This document shows positions 7,601-13,901 of a DNA stretch of 14,363 nt, piece by piece (the stretch's first letter is position 1; each line of letters opens with the position of its first letter). The notes under the pieces were generated by a model, which had not been told where the DNA came from, did no database searches, and worked only from the letters and a program-made list of their open reading frames with translations. The position numbers were made by a program, and so were the translations under genes. The stretch spans positions 2,447 to 16,809 of the forward strand of contig DBMM01000021.1 in assembly GCA_002298925.1 (NCBI GenBank), given 5' to 3'. The stretch comes from Geobacter sp. UBA698 (GTDB lineage Bacteria > Desulfobacterota > Desulfuromonadia > Geobacterales > Pseudopelobacteraceae).

Positions 7601-9077
7601 TCTTGATGAAGAATCTGCAGAGAAGGGGGGTCAGCATGACCGCCACGATAAAGGAAACCGCCAAGGCAATTGCTACTGCGATGGGAAGCGCCATGATGAA
7701 TTCGCCTGACGAACCAGTGATGATCAGGAGCGGCAGGAAGGAAGCAATGATGGTAATGGTCGCCGTGAGGACCGGGACAAAGACGTCGCTGGCACACCGC
7801 CATGCCGCCTCGGCCTTCGGTATCTTGTGGTCCAGGAGTTCCACGTAGTTATCGGCGATGACGATGGCGTCGTCCACCACGATCCCGAGGACCATGATGA
7901 GCGCTGCGATGGATACCTGATGCAGCGCTATCCCCACTGCATTCATGACGGCGAGGGTGCCGCACAGGGTTACCGGTATGGCCATGGCGGCGATGAGAGC
8001 GACACGCAGGGGCAGAAGTACGATGGTGACGATAACTACGGAAATGATGGCCAGCAGGAATTCGTGGGAAAGCGTGGCAATCCGCTCCTTGACGACCCCC
8101 GGCTGGTTGGCGACCAGGTCCAGTTGCACGTCGGGGGGCAGGAGCACCTTGAGACGCTTGAAGACAGTATCCAACTGTTCGCCGAGTTCGACGATATTCT
8201 TTCCCTTCTGCATCTCCACGGAGAGGAGCAAGCATGGCTCGCCGTCAAAGCGCACCATGAAGGTGGGATCCTGATACCTGCGCTCCACCTTTGCGAAATC
8301 CTTGATATAGAGCGGGTGACCATCCTTGGAGACGTCGACGAGCACGTTCCGGATTTCATTTTCGGAATTGAATATCCCCGTGGTCCTCATGGGGACCTTC
8401 GAATGGTCGGCGTCGAAATCTCCCCCGCTCTGGATGGCGTTCCGCTGCCTCAGGGCGCTCACAATCTGGTTGGGATTGGCAAAATACTGCGCCATCCGTT
8501 CGAGGCTGCTGGTGATCCAGACTTCTTCGTTCTGGCTGCCATAGGTTACAAGTTTCCCCACCTCACGGACCGTGCGCATCTCGTCGTGGATCTTGTCCGC
8601 AAAGTCCCGCAGCTCCCGGTATCCGTACTGTTTGCCACGGATGGCGACCAGCATTGCAACGGTATCACCGAAGTCGGAGTCAACCACCGGCCCCTTGACC
8701 CCCTCGGGAAGTTCCGTGGCGCGCACCACGTTCAGCTCGTGACGCAGCTTGGCCCAGAACTGGTCAGAATTTTTTACGTTGTCCTCCAGCTCCACATTGA
8801 TGATTGTCACGCCGGGACGGCTTGTGGAGTAGGTCTTTTCCTTGCGTACCTCGGGAAACTTGAAGATGTGCTTCTCAAGGGTCTTGGTGACCTGCTTTTC
8901 CACCTGCTCGGAGGTCGCGCCCGGATAGAGCGCGGCCACCAGACCGGTTCTGATGGTGACTGTCGGGTCTTCCGTCCGTTGCATCTTCAGGAAGGCATGA
9001 ACACCTATGAAGACTACCATTGCCGTCAATATGAGTGTCACGGCGGGATAACGAAGTGAAAATTTTATCGGTTTCAT
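4650..9077 (-). CDS. RND efflux pump fused to a TolC-type outer-membrane channel in one ORF
   Basis: This single 1475-codon frame encodes two full proteins. Residues 1 to about 1020 are a complete RND permease of HAE-1 type: first helix about 10-30, two large periplasmic loops, TM4 with GIVVDDAIVIADN carrying the paired proton-relay Asp402/Asp403, TM10 GIVVRNGIILVDY, and the LRPIFLTT motif (961-968). Length matches an AcrB-size pump. Residues 1029-1043 are a hydrophobic segment after K1016, R1018, K1021 and K1026, ending in Ala1047-Ser-Ala1049. Residues 1050-1475 (426 aa) are a complete TolC-like channel with two OEP repeats: LTLSQAVELALQQN opens the first, and IFGAELTWNIFDWGKRKGEIG lies in the second, with long coiled-coil helices. 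In related systems the channel is a separate protein. The start has GAGAGGA 8 bases upstream, 26 bases after the adaptor stop. The fusion may stay joined, be cut at the Ala-Ser-Ala site, or be supplemented by initiation at in-frame GTG 6041. Substrate is not readable. Confidence 0.93.
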   Translation of the reverse strand: MKPIKFSLRYPAVTLILTAMVVFIGVHAFLKMQRTEDPTVTIRTGLVAALYPGATSEQVEKQVTKTLEKHIFKFPEVRKEKTYSTSRPGVTIINVELEDNVKNSDQFWAKLRHELNVVRATELPEGVKGPVVDSDFGDTVAMLVAIRGKQYGYRELRDFADKIHDEMRTVREVGKLVTYGSQNEEVWITSSLERMAQYFANPNQIVSALRQRNAIQSGGDFDADHSKVPMRTTGIFNSENEIRNVLVDVSKDGHPLYIKDFAKVERRYQDPTFMVRFDGEPCLLLSVEMQKGKNIVELGEQLDTVFKRLKVLLPPDVQLDLVANQPGVVKERIATLSHEFLLAIISVVIVTIVLLPLRVALIAAMAIPVTLCGTLAVMNAVGIALHQVSIAALIMVLGIVVDDAIVIADNYVELLDHKIPKAEAAWRCASDVFVPVLTATITIIASFLPLLIITGSSGEFIMALPIAVAIALAVSFIVAVMLTPLLCRFFIKKGLHDHDAVETHGKEKKSLLDRLQDKYGVWINIFMNRKWLAFTLGACAFAFGIALFALVPQQFFPSAERDQFVIDVWMPQGTRIEATDAVMGRIEKTLGASKGVAHYATFVGQSAPRFYYNLNPQQPDGAYGQFIVNTDSVKDTTRLVKELRPALAKVAPEAMVIVKEVQQGAQTEAPIEVRISGDDIAELKRLGEQVQGILEGVSFADYVFRDYFNDSYRVDVKVNDELANRLGISDASVSQTLSGAFDGAAVSTFWEGDRPVSIKLRLDQPSRSSFADIGNTYLNSELTSARVPIRAVAQLAPEWQTSRIVRRNGVRTLTIRAFAQPGHYASKILEEAMPKIKVLKLPAGYRIDYGGEKFNQDETFPQMLVALGISLVAIFLVLLVQFRNISDPLIVMASIPLTLFGAIFGLIITHNPFGFTAFMGLISLCGIVVRNGIILVDYCNERVAEGETLEQAARDAGARRLRPIFLTTMAAAVGVTPMIISGSSLWSPLASVIAFGLIFSMFFTLLVVPVIFVAVKSRSAKDGASKNGVAVTVAVALCILFVAGRDASAEPVKQSLTLSQAVELALQQNSGLKIARSKVTERDQKIVSTRSQYFPQLSNNTKLMAFSDRQEITIGAGSLGNVSGSPFPNQDVKIRQGDSTMLYSETTLAQPTTQLLKIHEANQIAQADRGIAKAELNNSENETVLAVHQLYYSLLIAYKEKDAAQASFSAAQENLREAEEAVKAGNVLDVALISARANQLQCKQTLIAAENRISDVTSELNDLLGLPSDTILEVTEAGLAEQTDLAKDQSYDEARIRNGELLAARQSLEKTQHAVEAAKYEYIPDVTLFAKHGYQDGAPFLKDNIGIFGAELTWNIFDWGKRKGEIGQRVAQQEQAAEALARIDKRIGIEIDKVYRKLDRSKQMVDVAREALSLSKENARLSENGLKAGTVTAAKHAEAVAALRKAEMGGLQASLEYRLARAELDRIRGVLAANR
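5928..6041 (-). other. RND/TolC junction: signal-peptide-like linker inside the fusion
   Basis: Codons 1013-1050 read as a charged start (VAVKSRSAKDGASK), a hydrophobic core (VAVTVAVALCILFVAG) and an Ala-Ser-Ala end before the channel domain. The RND C-terminus is normally cytoplasmic, so the core would carry the chain out to the periplasm with positive charges kept inside. Codon 1013 is an in-frame GTG (6041-6039) that could start a separate channel precursor, but no ribosome binding site precedes it. Confidence 0.65.
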
Positions 9078-9103
9078 ACAATGTATCCTCTCGTCGGTAC
9101 GGG

Positions 9104-10330
9104 TTATTTCCGGATCGTCTGTTCTTTTGCCGCTACGGACTGGCCGTTTTTCAGTTTCGTCTGGCCGGCCAGTACGATCAGTTCGCTACCGGAGAGTCCG
9201 CTCTTTATCTCGACGTTCTTATTGACTGCCGCTCCAATTTCCACCCGCTTGGCGTAAACCCGCTTCTGGTCGGGGTAGTAGACATATACCTGGGTCGCCC
9301 CCTGCGGATCACGCACCACAGCATCTCCGGGGAGTGTAGCCATGGCTATTGTCCGATCGCCGCGGACGGTTGCTTCCGCTACCATTCCGACCCGGAGAGA
9401 GTGTTCCGGATTAGCCACGCTGATCCTGGTCATATAGGTACGGGTGCTGGGGTCCGCGGAAACATTGATGACGCGCACCGTCCCCTGGAACGTCTTCCCC
9501 GGGAGAGCCGGGACACTGATATCCGCTTTCTGTCCGATTTTGACGAGATGCACGTCCGTCTCCGGCACGCCAACATTGACCTCCACCGGGTCCATCTGCA
9601 CGATCTCGAAGACAGGGTGACATGGAGAGGCTGTATCGCCGACCTCTATCGACCTTTTTGCAATGTAGCCGCTCGTGGGGGCACACAGCGTCGCATCGGA
9701 CAGTGCTTTCCTGGCAACTTCAAGTTGGGCGGCAGCCTGGTTGTAGCTCGCCTTCGACAGGGCCTTGTCTTCCTTCTGGCCTCCCGCCTTTGCCTGTTCA
9801 TAATCCTGCTTGGCGTGCTCGTAGGCGGCCTTGTATTTCTGGAAGTCGTTCGGCGCCAAGCTCTTCGAATCGTAGAGCATCTTCATGCGACGATATTCGT
9901 CCTCGGCCCGTTCAAAACCGATGCGGGCCTGCTCCAGCAATTCTGGTCTGGCGGAGTTCATTGCCTTTTCCAGAGCTGCTTGGGCAGTGGCCGCCTGCGC
10001 TGCGGCTCCCTTTACTGAAAGGTTGAAGTCGGTGGGGTCGATCCGTGCCAGAACCTGCCCCTTCTTTACGAACTCCCCTTCTCGCGGACCCATGAACACG
10101 ACTTTACCGGAAACAAGAAACGATACGTTTGCCGGAGAGTTCTGTGTGGAGATAGTCCCGCTCACCGATATTGTTTCGCGCTCCTGAACGCGCTGGACTT
10201 TCCCAACGGTCACGGGAACGGCCTCACTGATCGGTTCCTTTTTCTGCTGCTCACTTTTACAGGCGGTCAGGGAGATGACAATAATGAACACGGAAACAGT
10301 TACTAGAATGGATTTGAATGTGCCTTGCAT
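9104..10330 (-). CDS. RND periplasmic adaptor (membrane-fusion lipoprotein)
   Basis: The 408-residue product links the RND pump to the outer-membrane channel. It begins MQGTFKSILVTVSVFIIV and has lipobox S-L-T-A-C with Cys24, so it should be lipid-anchored facing the periplasm. The order is that of an AcrA/MexA-type adaptor: first beta strands and lipoyl half (VSFLVSGKVVFMGPREGEFV), an alpha-hairpin rich in Ala, Glu and Lys, the second lipoyl half (LCAPTSGYIAKRSIEVG), a beta-barrel (PVEVNVGVPETD) and a membrane-proximal domain ending GQSVAAKEQTIRK. I start it at ATG 10330, not the in-frame ATG at 10393, because AAGGAG lies 7 bases before it and the signal peptide begins there. It is 26 bases before the RND::TolC gene and 84 after the reductase gene, so it is co-transcribed with both. 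Confidence 0.92.
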   Translation of the reverse strand: MQGTFKSILVTVSVFIIVISLTACKSEQQKKEPISEAVPVTVGKVQRVQERETISVSGTISTQNSPANVSFLVSGKVVFMGPREGEFVKKGQVLARIDPTDFNLSVKGAAAQAATAQAALEKAMNSARPELLEQARIGFERAEDEYRRMKMLYDSKSLAPNDFQKYKAAYEHAKQDYEQAKAGGQKEDKALSKASYNQAAAQLEVARKALSDATLCAPTSGYIAKRSIEVGDTASPCHPVFEIVQMDPVEVNVGVPETDVHLVKIGQKADISVPALPGKTFQGTVRVINVSADPSTRTYMTRISVANPEHSLRVGMVAEATVRGDRTIAMATLPGDAVVRDPQGATQVYVYYPDQKRVYAKRVEIGAAVNKNVEIKSGLSGSELIVLAGQTKLKNGQSVAAKEQTIRK

Positions 10331-10337
10331 GTGTTGA

Positions 10338-10343
10338 CTCCTT
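10338..10343 (-). promoter_or_regulatory. Ribosome binding site that fixes the adaptor start
   Basis: AAGGAG on the minus strand, 7 bases before ATG 10330. It supports the shorter adaptor with an N-terminal lipoprotein signal over the 21-residue longer form from 10393. Confidence 0.85.
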
Positions 10344-10414
10344 GTATTGAACTCATCAATCTGCGTCGTTAACCGATCTGCGGTGTTCGCCATTTCGCGC
10401 GACGTTTATCTCTC

Positions 10415-11044
10415 TCAAAAGCGGTGGGCAAGTTCCAGCAGACAGTGCCGGGCCTTTTCGTGCTCCCCTCCGGAAACCCGTTCTAGATCGTCGCCCTCAA
10501 GGAGTAACGTTTCATGATCGGTGACCCCCAGATAGCTCAGCACAGAGCGCAGGTAGGCAACACCCAGTTCTTGCTCCTGCAAGAAGTCGTGAGGCGAGCA
10601 TGCGTGCAAATGCAGGGATTTTCTGCTCTGGCCGGGTAGCATGCTTTTCGCCGCCAGCGGCGTCATGCGGTTGGTCGGGTCGGGAATTCCGATCGCATCT
10701 ATGTACATCTTGAATTCGGCCGGGAACCACAGGTTAAGGCTACATGTGACGAAAACGTACTTGTCACACCTGCGAAACTGATCGGCGAGACGAAAAAGCC
10801 GGGCGATCTTGTTCCGCTCTCCATCCGAAACGAAGCTGTAATCCTCGCCGCGTTCGATCCGCCACCAGACGTTGAGCACGTCCAGATCTACGCGCTGAAT
10901 ACTGTCGCGGTACAGGTCAAGAATCTGCACCTCGTCCTGCGGATTCCTGCGCAGGTATTCCTCCAGGAATTCATTACCCAACGAAAGGGTGCGGGATCTA
11001 TCCTGAGGTCTGACATTGCAGGTGACATAGAGCAGGTTGGCCAT
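10415..11044 (-). CDS. AzoR-like FMN-dependent NADH:quinone/azo reductase (flavodoxin fold)
   Basis: The 209-residue product has the length and fold of the FMN-dependent NADH-azoreductase family (Flavodoxin_2, PF02525), which reduces quinones, azo dyes and some nitroaromatics in the cytoplasm. Visible features are the first strand LLYVTCNVRPQ followed by SRTLSLGNEFL (the flavin-phosphate loop region, about 17-27), KYVFVTCSLNLWFPAEFKMYID (95-116, the counterpart of the AzoR 'P-WNF-IPAQLK-YID' block) and HLHACSPHDF (145-154). The middle block departs from AzoR (SLNLWFPAEF for MWNFSIPAQL), so FMN and substrate contacts may differ. It is the first gene behind the sigma-54 promoter at 11080-11095, with GAAGGAG before ATG 11044. 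Its position ahead of an efflux pump suggests a detoxification role (inference). Another flavodoxin-like NAD(P)H dehydrogenase is possible. Confidence 0.78.
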   Translation of the reverse strand: MANLLYVTCNVRPQDRSRTLSLGNEFLEEYLRRNPQDEVQILDLYRDSIQRVDLDVLNVWWRIERGEDYSFVSDGERNKIARLFRLADQFRRCDKYVFVTCSLNLWFPAEFKMYIDAIGIPDPTNRMTPLAAKSMLPGQSRKSLHLHACSPHDFLQEQELGVAYLRSVLSYLGVTDHETLLLEGDDLERVSGGEHEKARHCLLELAHRF

Positions 11045-11079
11045 GAAGTTCTCCTTCGTATTGATATTGTCCTCCTAAT

Positions 11080-11095
11080 AGCGACAAGCGTGCCA
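11080..11095 (-). promoter_or_regulatory. Sigma-54 (-24/-12) promoter of the reductase-pump-mlaA operon
   Basis: The minus strand reads TGGCAC (11095-11090), GCTTG, TCGCT (11084-11080). Against the consensus TGGCAC-N5-TTGCW there is one mismatch; the essential GG (-24) and GC (-12) are present with correct spacing. Transcription would begin near 11069, leaving a leader of about 25 bases with GAAGGAG before ATG 11044. A divergent sigma-54 activator gene lies next to it. Confidence 0.8.
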
Positions 11096-11149
11096 AACTG
11101 TTATATCATTTGATTACAGATAGTTACGCAGGAACAACTACATGTCTTC

Positions 11150-11180
11150 GATATTTCATGTTTTTGTATTGCGAAATATC
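11150..11180. promoter_or_regulatory. Candidate upstream activator site for the sigma-54 regulator
   Basis: GATATTTC (11150-11157) and GAAATATC (11173-11180) form a perfect 8-base inverted repeat with a 15-base spacer. A further self-palindrome, GATATATC, is at 11201-11208. The dyad lies about 80-110 bp upstream of the predicted sigma-54 start, typical for enhancer-binding proteins with Fis-type HTH domains. Function is inferred from position and symmetry. Confidence 0.5.
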
Positions 11181-11198
11181 AAGGAAGGTTGGTATTCT
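11169..11198 (+). promoter_or_regulatory. Possible sigma-70 promoter of the regulator gene
   Basis: TTGCGA (11169-11174), 18 bases, TATTCT (11193-11198), with a predicted start near 11205 and a leader of about 33 bases. The -35 box overlaps the right half of the candidate activator site, which would allow autorepression. The match to consensus is moderate. Confidence 0.32.
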
Positions 11199-11237
11199 GT
11201 GATATATCGTGGATTCTGACGGGAGATCTAAAAACAG

Positions 11238-12851
11238 ATGGGGAAAAATACGGAAGACAAGCGAACCACCCACATGGTGAGCGGTAAGGGTATGGCCGGC
11301 CGGGACGAGTTCATCAGGGAGATAACCCTCAGAATTTGCAGCAGCCTGGAAATAAAAAAGTCGTTGCTTAATGCATTCGAGTATATGAAATATCAATTCC
11401 CCCTCGAAGCGCTGGTTCTCTTCATTATAGACGAACGACTGGGGGCGATCCGGCGCATTGAACATGCCTCTGAAAATGTCGCCCTTCCCCCCCAGCTCGT
11501 CCCGCTGCCGGAAGCGATGCTGCAGAAAATCGCCGCCCGGAATTATTCAGAGCCATTTATCGTGGACATTGAAAAGGATGAGATTCTTGGTGCGCTCGCA
11601 CCAGTACTGAAAATCGAAGGGAACACGCACTTGATCGTTCCTTTACGCATCAAGGGGGAGCTGCTCGGGGGGCTGACGTTACAGGCATCGGGAGAGGGAC
11701 GCTACGGCGAAGACCTTCTTGAACTCGCCGGCTGCCTTGCGGAGCCGTTTGCGATTGCCCTTGCCAACACCCTTGCCCATGAAGAGGTGCTCCGCTACCA
11801 GGCCATCCTGCTGGATGACAAGCGCTTCCTGAACCGGGAGTTGCACGGTGACGCCGCGGACGGGATCATCGGCGGCAATACGGGGCTGCGCAATGTGATG
11901 GAGATGGTGCGCCAGGTGGCGCCGCTCAACAACACCGTGCTCATCCTTGGTGAGACCGGGACTGGCAAGGAGTTGATCGCCAACGCGATTCACTTCACTT
12001 CGCCGCGCAGTAATGGACCTTTCATCACGGTGAATTGCGGCGCGTTGCCGGAAAACCTGATCGACAGTGAGCTCTTCGGTCATGAGAGAGGGGCTTTTAC
12101 CGGAGCGGTGGCCGAGAGCCGGGGGCGCTTCGAGCGGGCCGACGGCGGGACCATCTTCCTGGATGAAATCGGCGAGCTCCCGCCGAACGCACAGGTACGG
12201 CTGCTGCGGGTACTGCAAAACCGCGAAGTGGAGAGAGTGGGCGGGAAGCGCCCGATCCCCGTCGATATACGGGTGATCGCGGCAACGCACCGCAACCTGC
12301 AAAGTATGGTGATGGAAGGGAGTTTCCGCGAGGACCTCTGGTACCGTTTGAGCGGCTTTCCCATCATGGTGCCGCCGGTGCGGCAGCGGAAGGAGGACGT
12401 GCCGGCCCTTACCCGCCACTTCGTGACGGTCAGGAGCAGGGACCTCGGCATCGGGGTGCCCCCGTCCATTGCGCCGGGGGCACTGCAGCGGCTCATGGAA
12501 TACGACTGGCCCGGCAACGTCCGGGAGTTGGAGAACCTGGTCGAGCGTGAGCTCATTCTACATCGTGGCGGACCATTGACCTTCAGCACGATTCTGCCGG
12601 GCTCGGAACAAAAGAACTTGCCGCTCGACGCCGGCAATGGCCGCTCGCTTTACCCGCTCAATCTGGACGAAGCAAACGCAGTGCATATCTCTGAGGTACT
12701 TAAATTGGCAAAAGGAAAGATCGATGGTCCCGGAGGCGCGGCTGAGATGTTGGGGATCAACCCAAGCACGCTACGTTCGCGTCTGGACAAGCTCGGCATC
12801 AGCTATCGTCGCCGGAGTCGCATCTACCAGATGGAAGATCAGGGCCAGTGA
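11238..12851 (+). CDS. Sigma-54-dependent transcriptional activator, GAF-AAA+-Fis HTH
   Basis: The 537-residue product has three parts. Residues about 25-180 are a GAF-type sensory domain (ends LLELAGCLAEPFAIALANTL). Residues about 210-440 are the sigma-54 AAA+ ATPase: Walker A GETGTGKE (238-245), the sigma-54-contacting loop GAFTGA (285-290), Walker B GTIFLDEIG (304-312), FREDLWYRL (363-371) and WPGNVREL (424-431). Residues about 497-520 are a Fis-type helix-turn-helix (GGAAEMLGINPSTLRSRLDKLG). There is no receiver domain, so it senses a ligand or redox state directly through GAF, as NorR or FhlA do, rather than through a kinase. It diverges from the AzoR-like gene across 193 bases holding a sigma-54 promoter and a dyad, so it most likely drives that operon. 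ATG 11238 has only GGGAG 12 bases upstream; ATG 11292 is another possible start. The last 10 or so residues are encoded antisense to a DUF3987 relic and may be an acquired tail. Confidence 0.92.
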   Translation: MGKNTEDKRTTHMVSGKGMAGRDEFIREITLRICSSLEIKKSLLNAFEYMKYQFPLEALVLFIIDERLGAIRRIEHASENVALPPQLVPLPEAMLQKIAARNYSEPFIVDIEKDEILGALAPVLKIEGNTHLIVPLRIKGELLGGLTLQASGEGRYGEDLLELAGCLAEPFAIALANTLAHEEVLRYQAILLDDKRFLNRELHGDAADGIIGGNTGLRNVMEMVRQVAPLNNTVLILGETGTGKELIANAIHFTSPRSNGPFITVNCGALPENLIDSELFGHERGAFTGAVAESRGRFERADGGTIFLDEIGELPPNAQVRLLRVLQNREVERVGGKRPIPVDIRVIAATHRNLQSMVMEGSFREDLWYRLSGFPIMVPPVRQRKEDVPALTRHFVTVRSRDLGIGVPPSIAPGALQRLMEYDWPGNVRELENLVERELILHRGGPLTFSTILPGSEQKNLPLDAGNGRSLYPLNLDEANAVHISEVLKLAKGKIDGPGGAAEMLGINPSTLRSRLDKLGISYRRRSRIYQMEDQGQ

Positions 12852-12989
12852 CGGCATCAACTTACGATATTTCGTAAGATGGTTTTCCAGTGTCGGGGTA
12901 AGTCCGTGGTCGCTTCTCAGGCCCATCTCCAACTCATGCCGCCAGGAATCGAACACCTCCTGACCAGCGGAACTGGTGTCAGTGACAAT
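12822..12989 (-). pseudogene. Relic of a DUF3987 (YfjI-like) gene
   Basis: About 55 codons read GQEVFDSWRHELEMGLR, then ENHLTKYRKLMPSLALIFHL. From memory, the block HL-KYR-LMPSLALIFHL is characteristic of the DUF3987 family, primase/helicase-linked proteins common on prophages and integrative elements, usually several hundred residues long. Here homology is cut upstream by an in-frame TAG (12992-12990) and ends downstream around 12822. Only a short internal slice remains, so it is a non-functional remnant. It overlaps the last 30 or so bases of the sigma-54 regulator on the opposite strand. The family call rests on recognition of this motif, not on a search. Confidence 0.6.
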
Positions 12990-13134
12990 CTAATATACCT
13001 GTTAACTATGTTAGAAAAATAAATAACAGCGTCCTGCTTCCCGCTTCCGCCGCCTTGATTTCATCTTTGATTTGAAACCGGAATAACAACATGTATATTT
13101 GAATCCTGATTCATCGCTTCCCGGATTAATGTAA

Positions 13135-13584
13135 CTATTCAAGTTCCTTCCACTTGTAATCGATAAGCTCCAGCAGAACTCCACTGGTCTTCTTCGGATG
13201 TATGAAAGCAAACTCGCAGTCGCGGAAAGGACGGGCCTTCCCGGTTTCATCCCCAGCAACTGGCAAAGGATTGGGTATAAAGGGGTAATCCTTTCCTTCG
13301 AGCTCATGGATGGCTTCACGTGTATTCTCCACATTCAATCCGATCAGCATGATCCCCTCGCCGTTTTTTTCGATCCACTTGGCAACAGGGCCATCAGGAG
13401 TGGTTGACTCCATTAGCTCAAATCCCACTCCGCCGATCCAATAACGGGCAACACGGATCTTCTCTGGTTTATCCAGATAGCGATCGTCTGGCTCTGTCTT
13501 GCCCAGAATTGGCTCCCATATTTTTCTGGCAGCGTCAAGGTCGTTAACAGCGATACAAAAATGGTCAATTTTTTTAACATTCAT
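13135..13584 (-). CDS. VOC-fold protein related to methylmalonyl-CoA epimerase
   Basis: The 149-residue product has the size and two beta-alpha-beta-beta-beta halves of the glyoxalase/VOC family. The start VKKIDHFCIAVNDLDAA (His8), the strand VGFELMES (Glu56) and the end VLLELIDYKW (Glu139) match positions that hold the metal in methylmalonyl-CoA epimerase, which interconverts (S)- and (R)-methylmalonyl-CoA in propionate metabolism. However, the second half begins GEGIMLIGLNV, where epimerases usually read GEG-HHIAF, so the metal-binding His is replaced by Met79/Leu80. It may be a divergent epimerase or another VOC enzyme acting on a CoA ester. AAGGAG lies 8 bases before ATG 13584. It is 317 bases downstream of the BcrD-like gene but separated from it by a terminator, so it is probably transcribed on its own. 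Confidence 0.72.
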   Translation of the reverse strand: MNVKKIDHFCIAVNDLDAARKIWEPILGKTEPDDRYLDKPEKIRVARYWIGGVGFELMESTTPDGPVAKWIEKNGEGIMLIGLNVENTREAIHELEGKDYPFIPNPLPVAGDETGKARPFRDCEFAFIHPKKTSGVLLELIDYKWKELE

Positions 13585-13901
13585 AGCAAAATCTCCTTTT
13601 TGGGCATGGCCGCAGATAACCGCGACAACACAATTGTATGCCCTTCATTGAATAACCGGCCCCGCAAACGAAAAATCGCTCAACCCGGAGCCGGACGACC
13701 GTGAGTTGAGCGATTGCGAGCTGTTGCACTATCAACCAGCAGCCATAGCAGGTTCACACCGCAGAGCACTTATTCCAATCCCATATCAAAGCGCTCTCTT
13801 CGCTGGTTCGTCTTCGGCTCCTCAACATACTAATTGTATGCCTTCGTCTCTTCGATCCTCACCGCCTTGAGTGCATCTACGGATCTGAAATTGGAATTAT
13901 A
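13585..13901. other. Intergenic region, 317 bases
   Basis: It lies between the VOC gene start and the BcrD-like gene stop. The minus-strand terminator at 13671-13715 (repeat copy B) is the main element. AATTGTATGCC occurs at 13632-13642 and again at 13832-13842, bracketing the terminator. On the minus strand each copy contains TACAAT, so the one nearer the VOC gene might be a -10 box, but no good -35 is visible. Confidence 0.55.
13671..13715 (-). terminator. Rho-independent terminator after the BcrD-like gene (repeat copy B)
   Basis: On the minus strand AATCGCTCAACTC (13715-13703) pairs with GGGTTGAGCGATT (13686-13674) with one mismatch, followed by TTTTT and CGTTTG. It lies 186 bases past the stop at 13902. 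It is 41/45 identical to copy A at 996-1040; the inner dyad is less perfect here. Confidence 0.78.

Noticed and set aside
7827..9059. A 410-codon plus-strand open frame
   Set aside because: It is antisense to the conserved RND domain. Its composition, rich in His, Asp and Gly, is typical of a GC-rich shadow frame; no motif.
9035..10018. A 327-codon plus-strand open frame
   Set aside because: It lies opposite the adaptor gene and the start of the RND gene, both of which have clear motifs and ribosome binding sites.
10331..10393. Longer adaptor start at 10393
   Set aside because: The 21 extra residues are hydrophilic and would bury the lipoprotein signal; AAGGAG is placed for ATG 10330.
12861..12878. 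Palindrome CTTACGATATTTCGTAAG after the activator stop, sharing GATATTTC with the candidate operator
   Set aside because: On the minus strand it encodes Leu-Thr-Lys-Tyr-Arg-Lys of the conserved DUF3987 block, so the symmetry is probably a coding coincidence. As a terminator it lacks a proper T tract.
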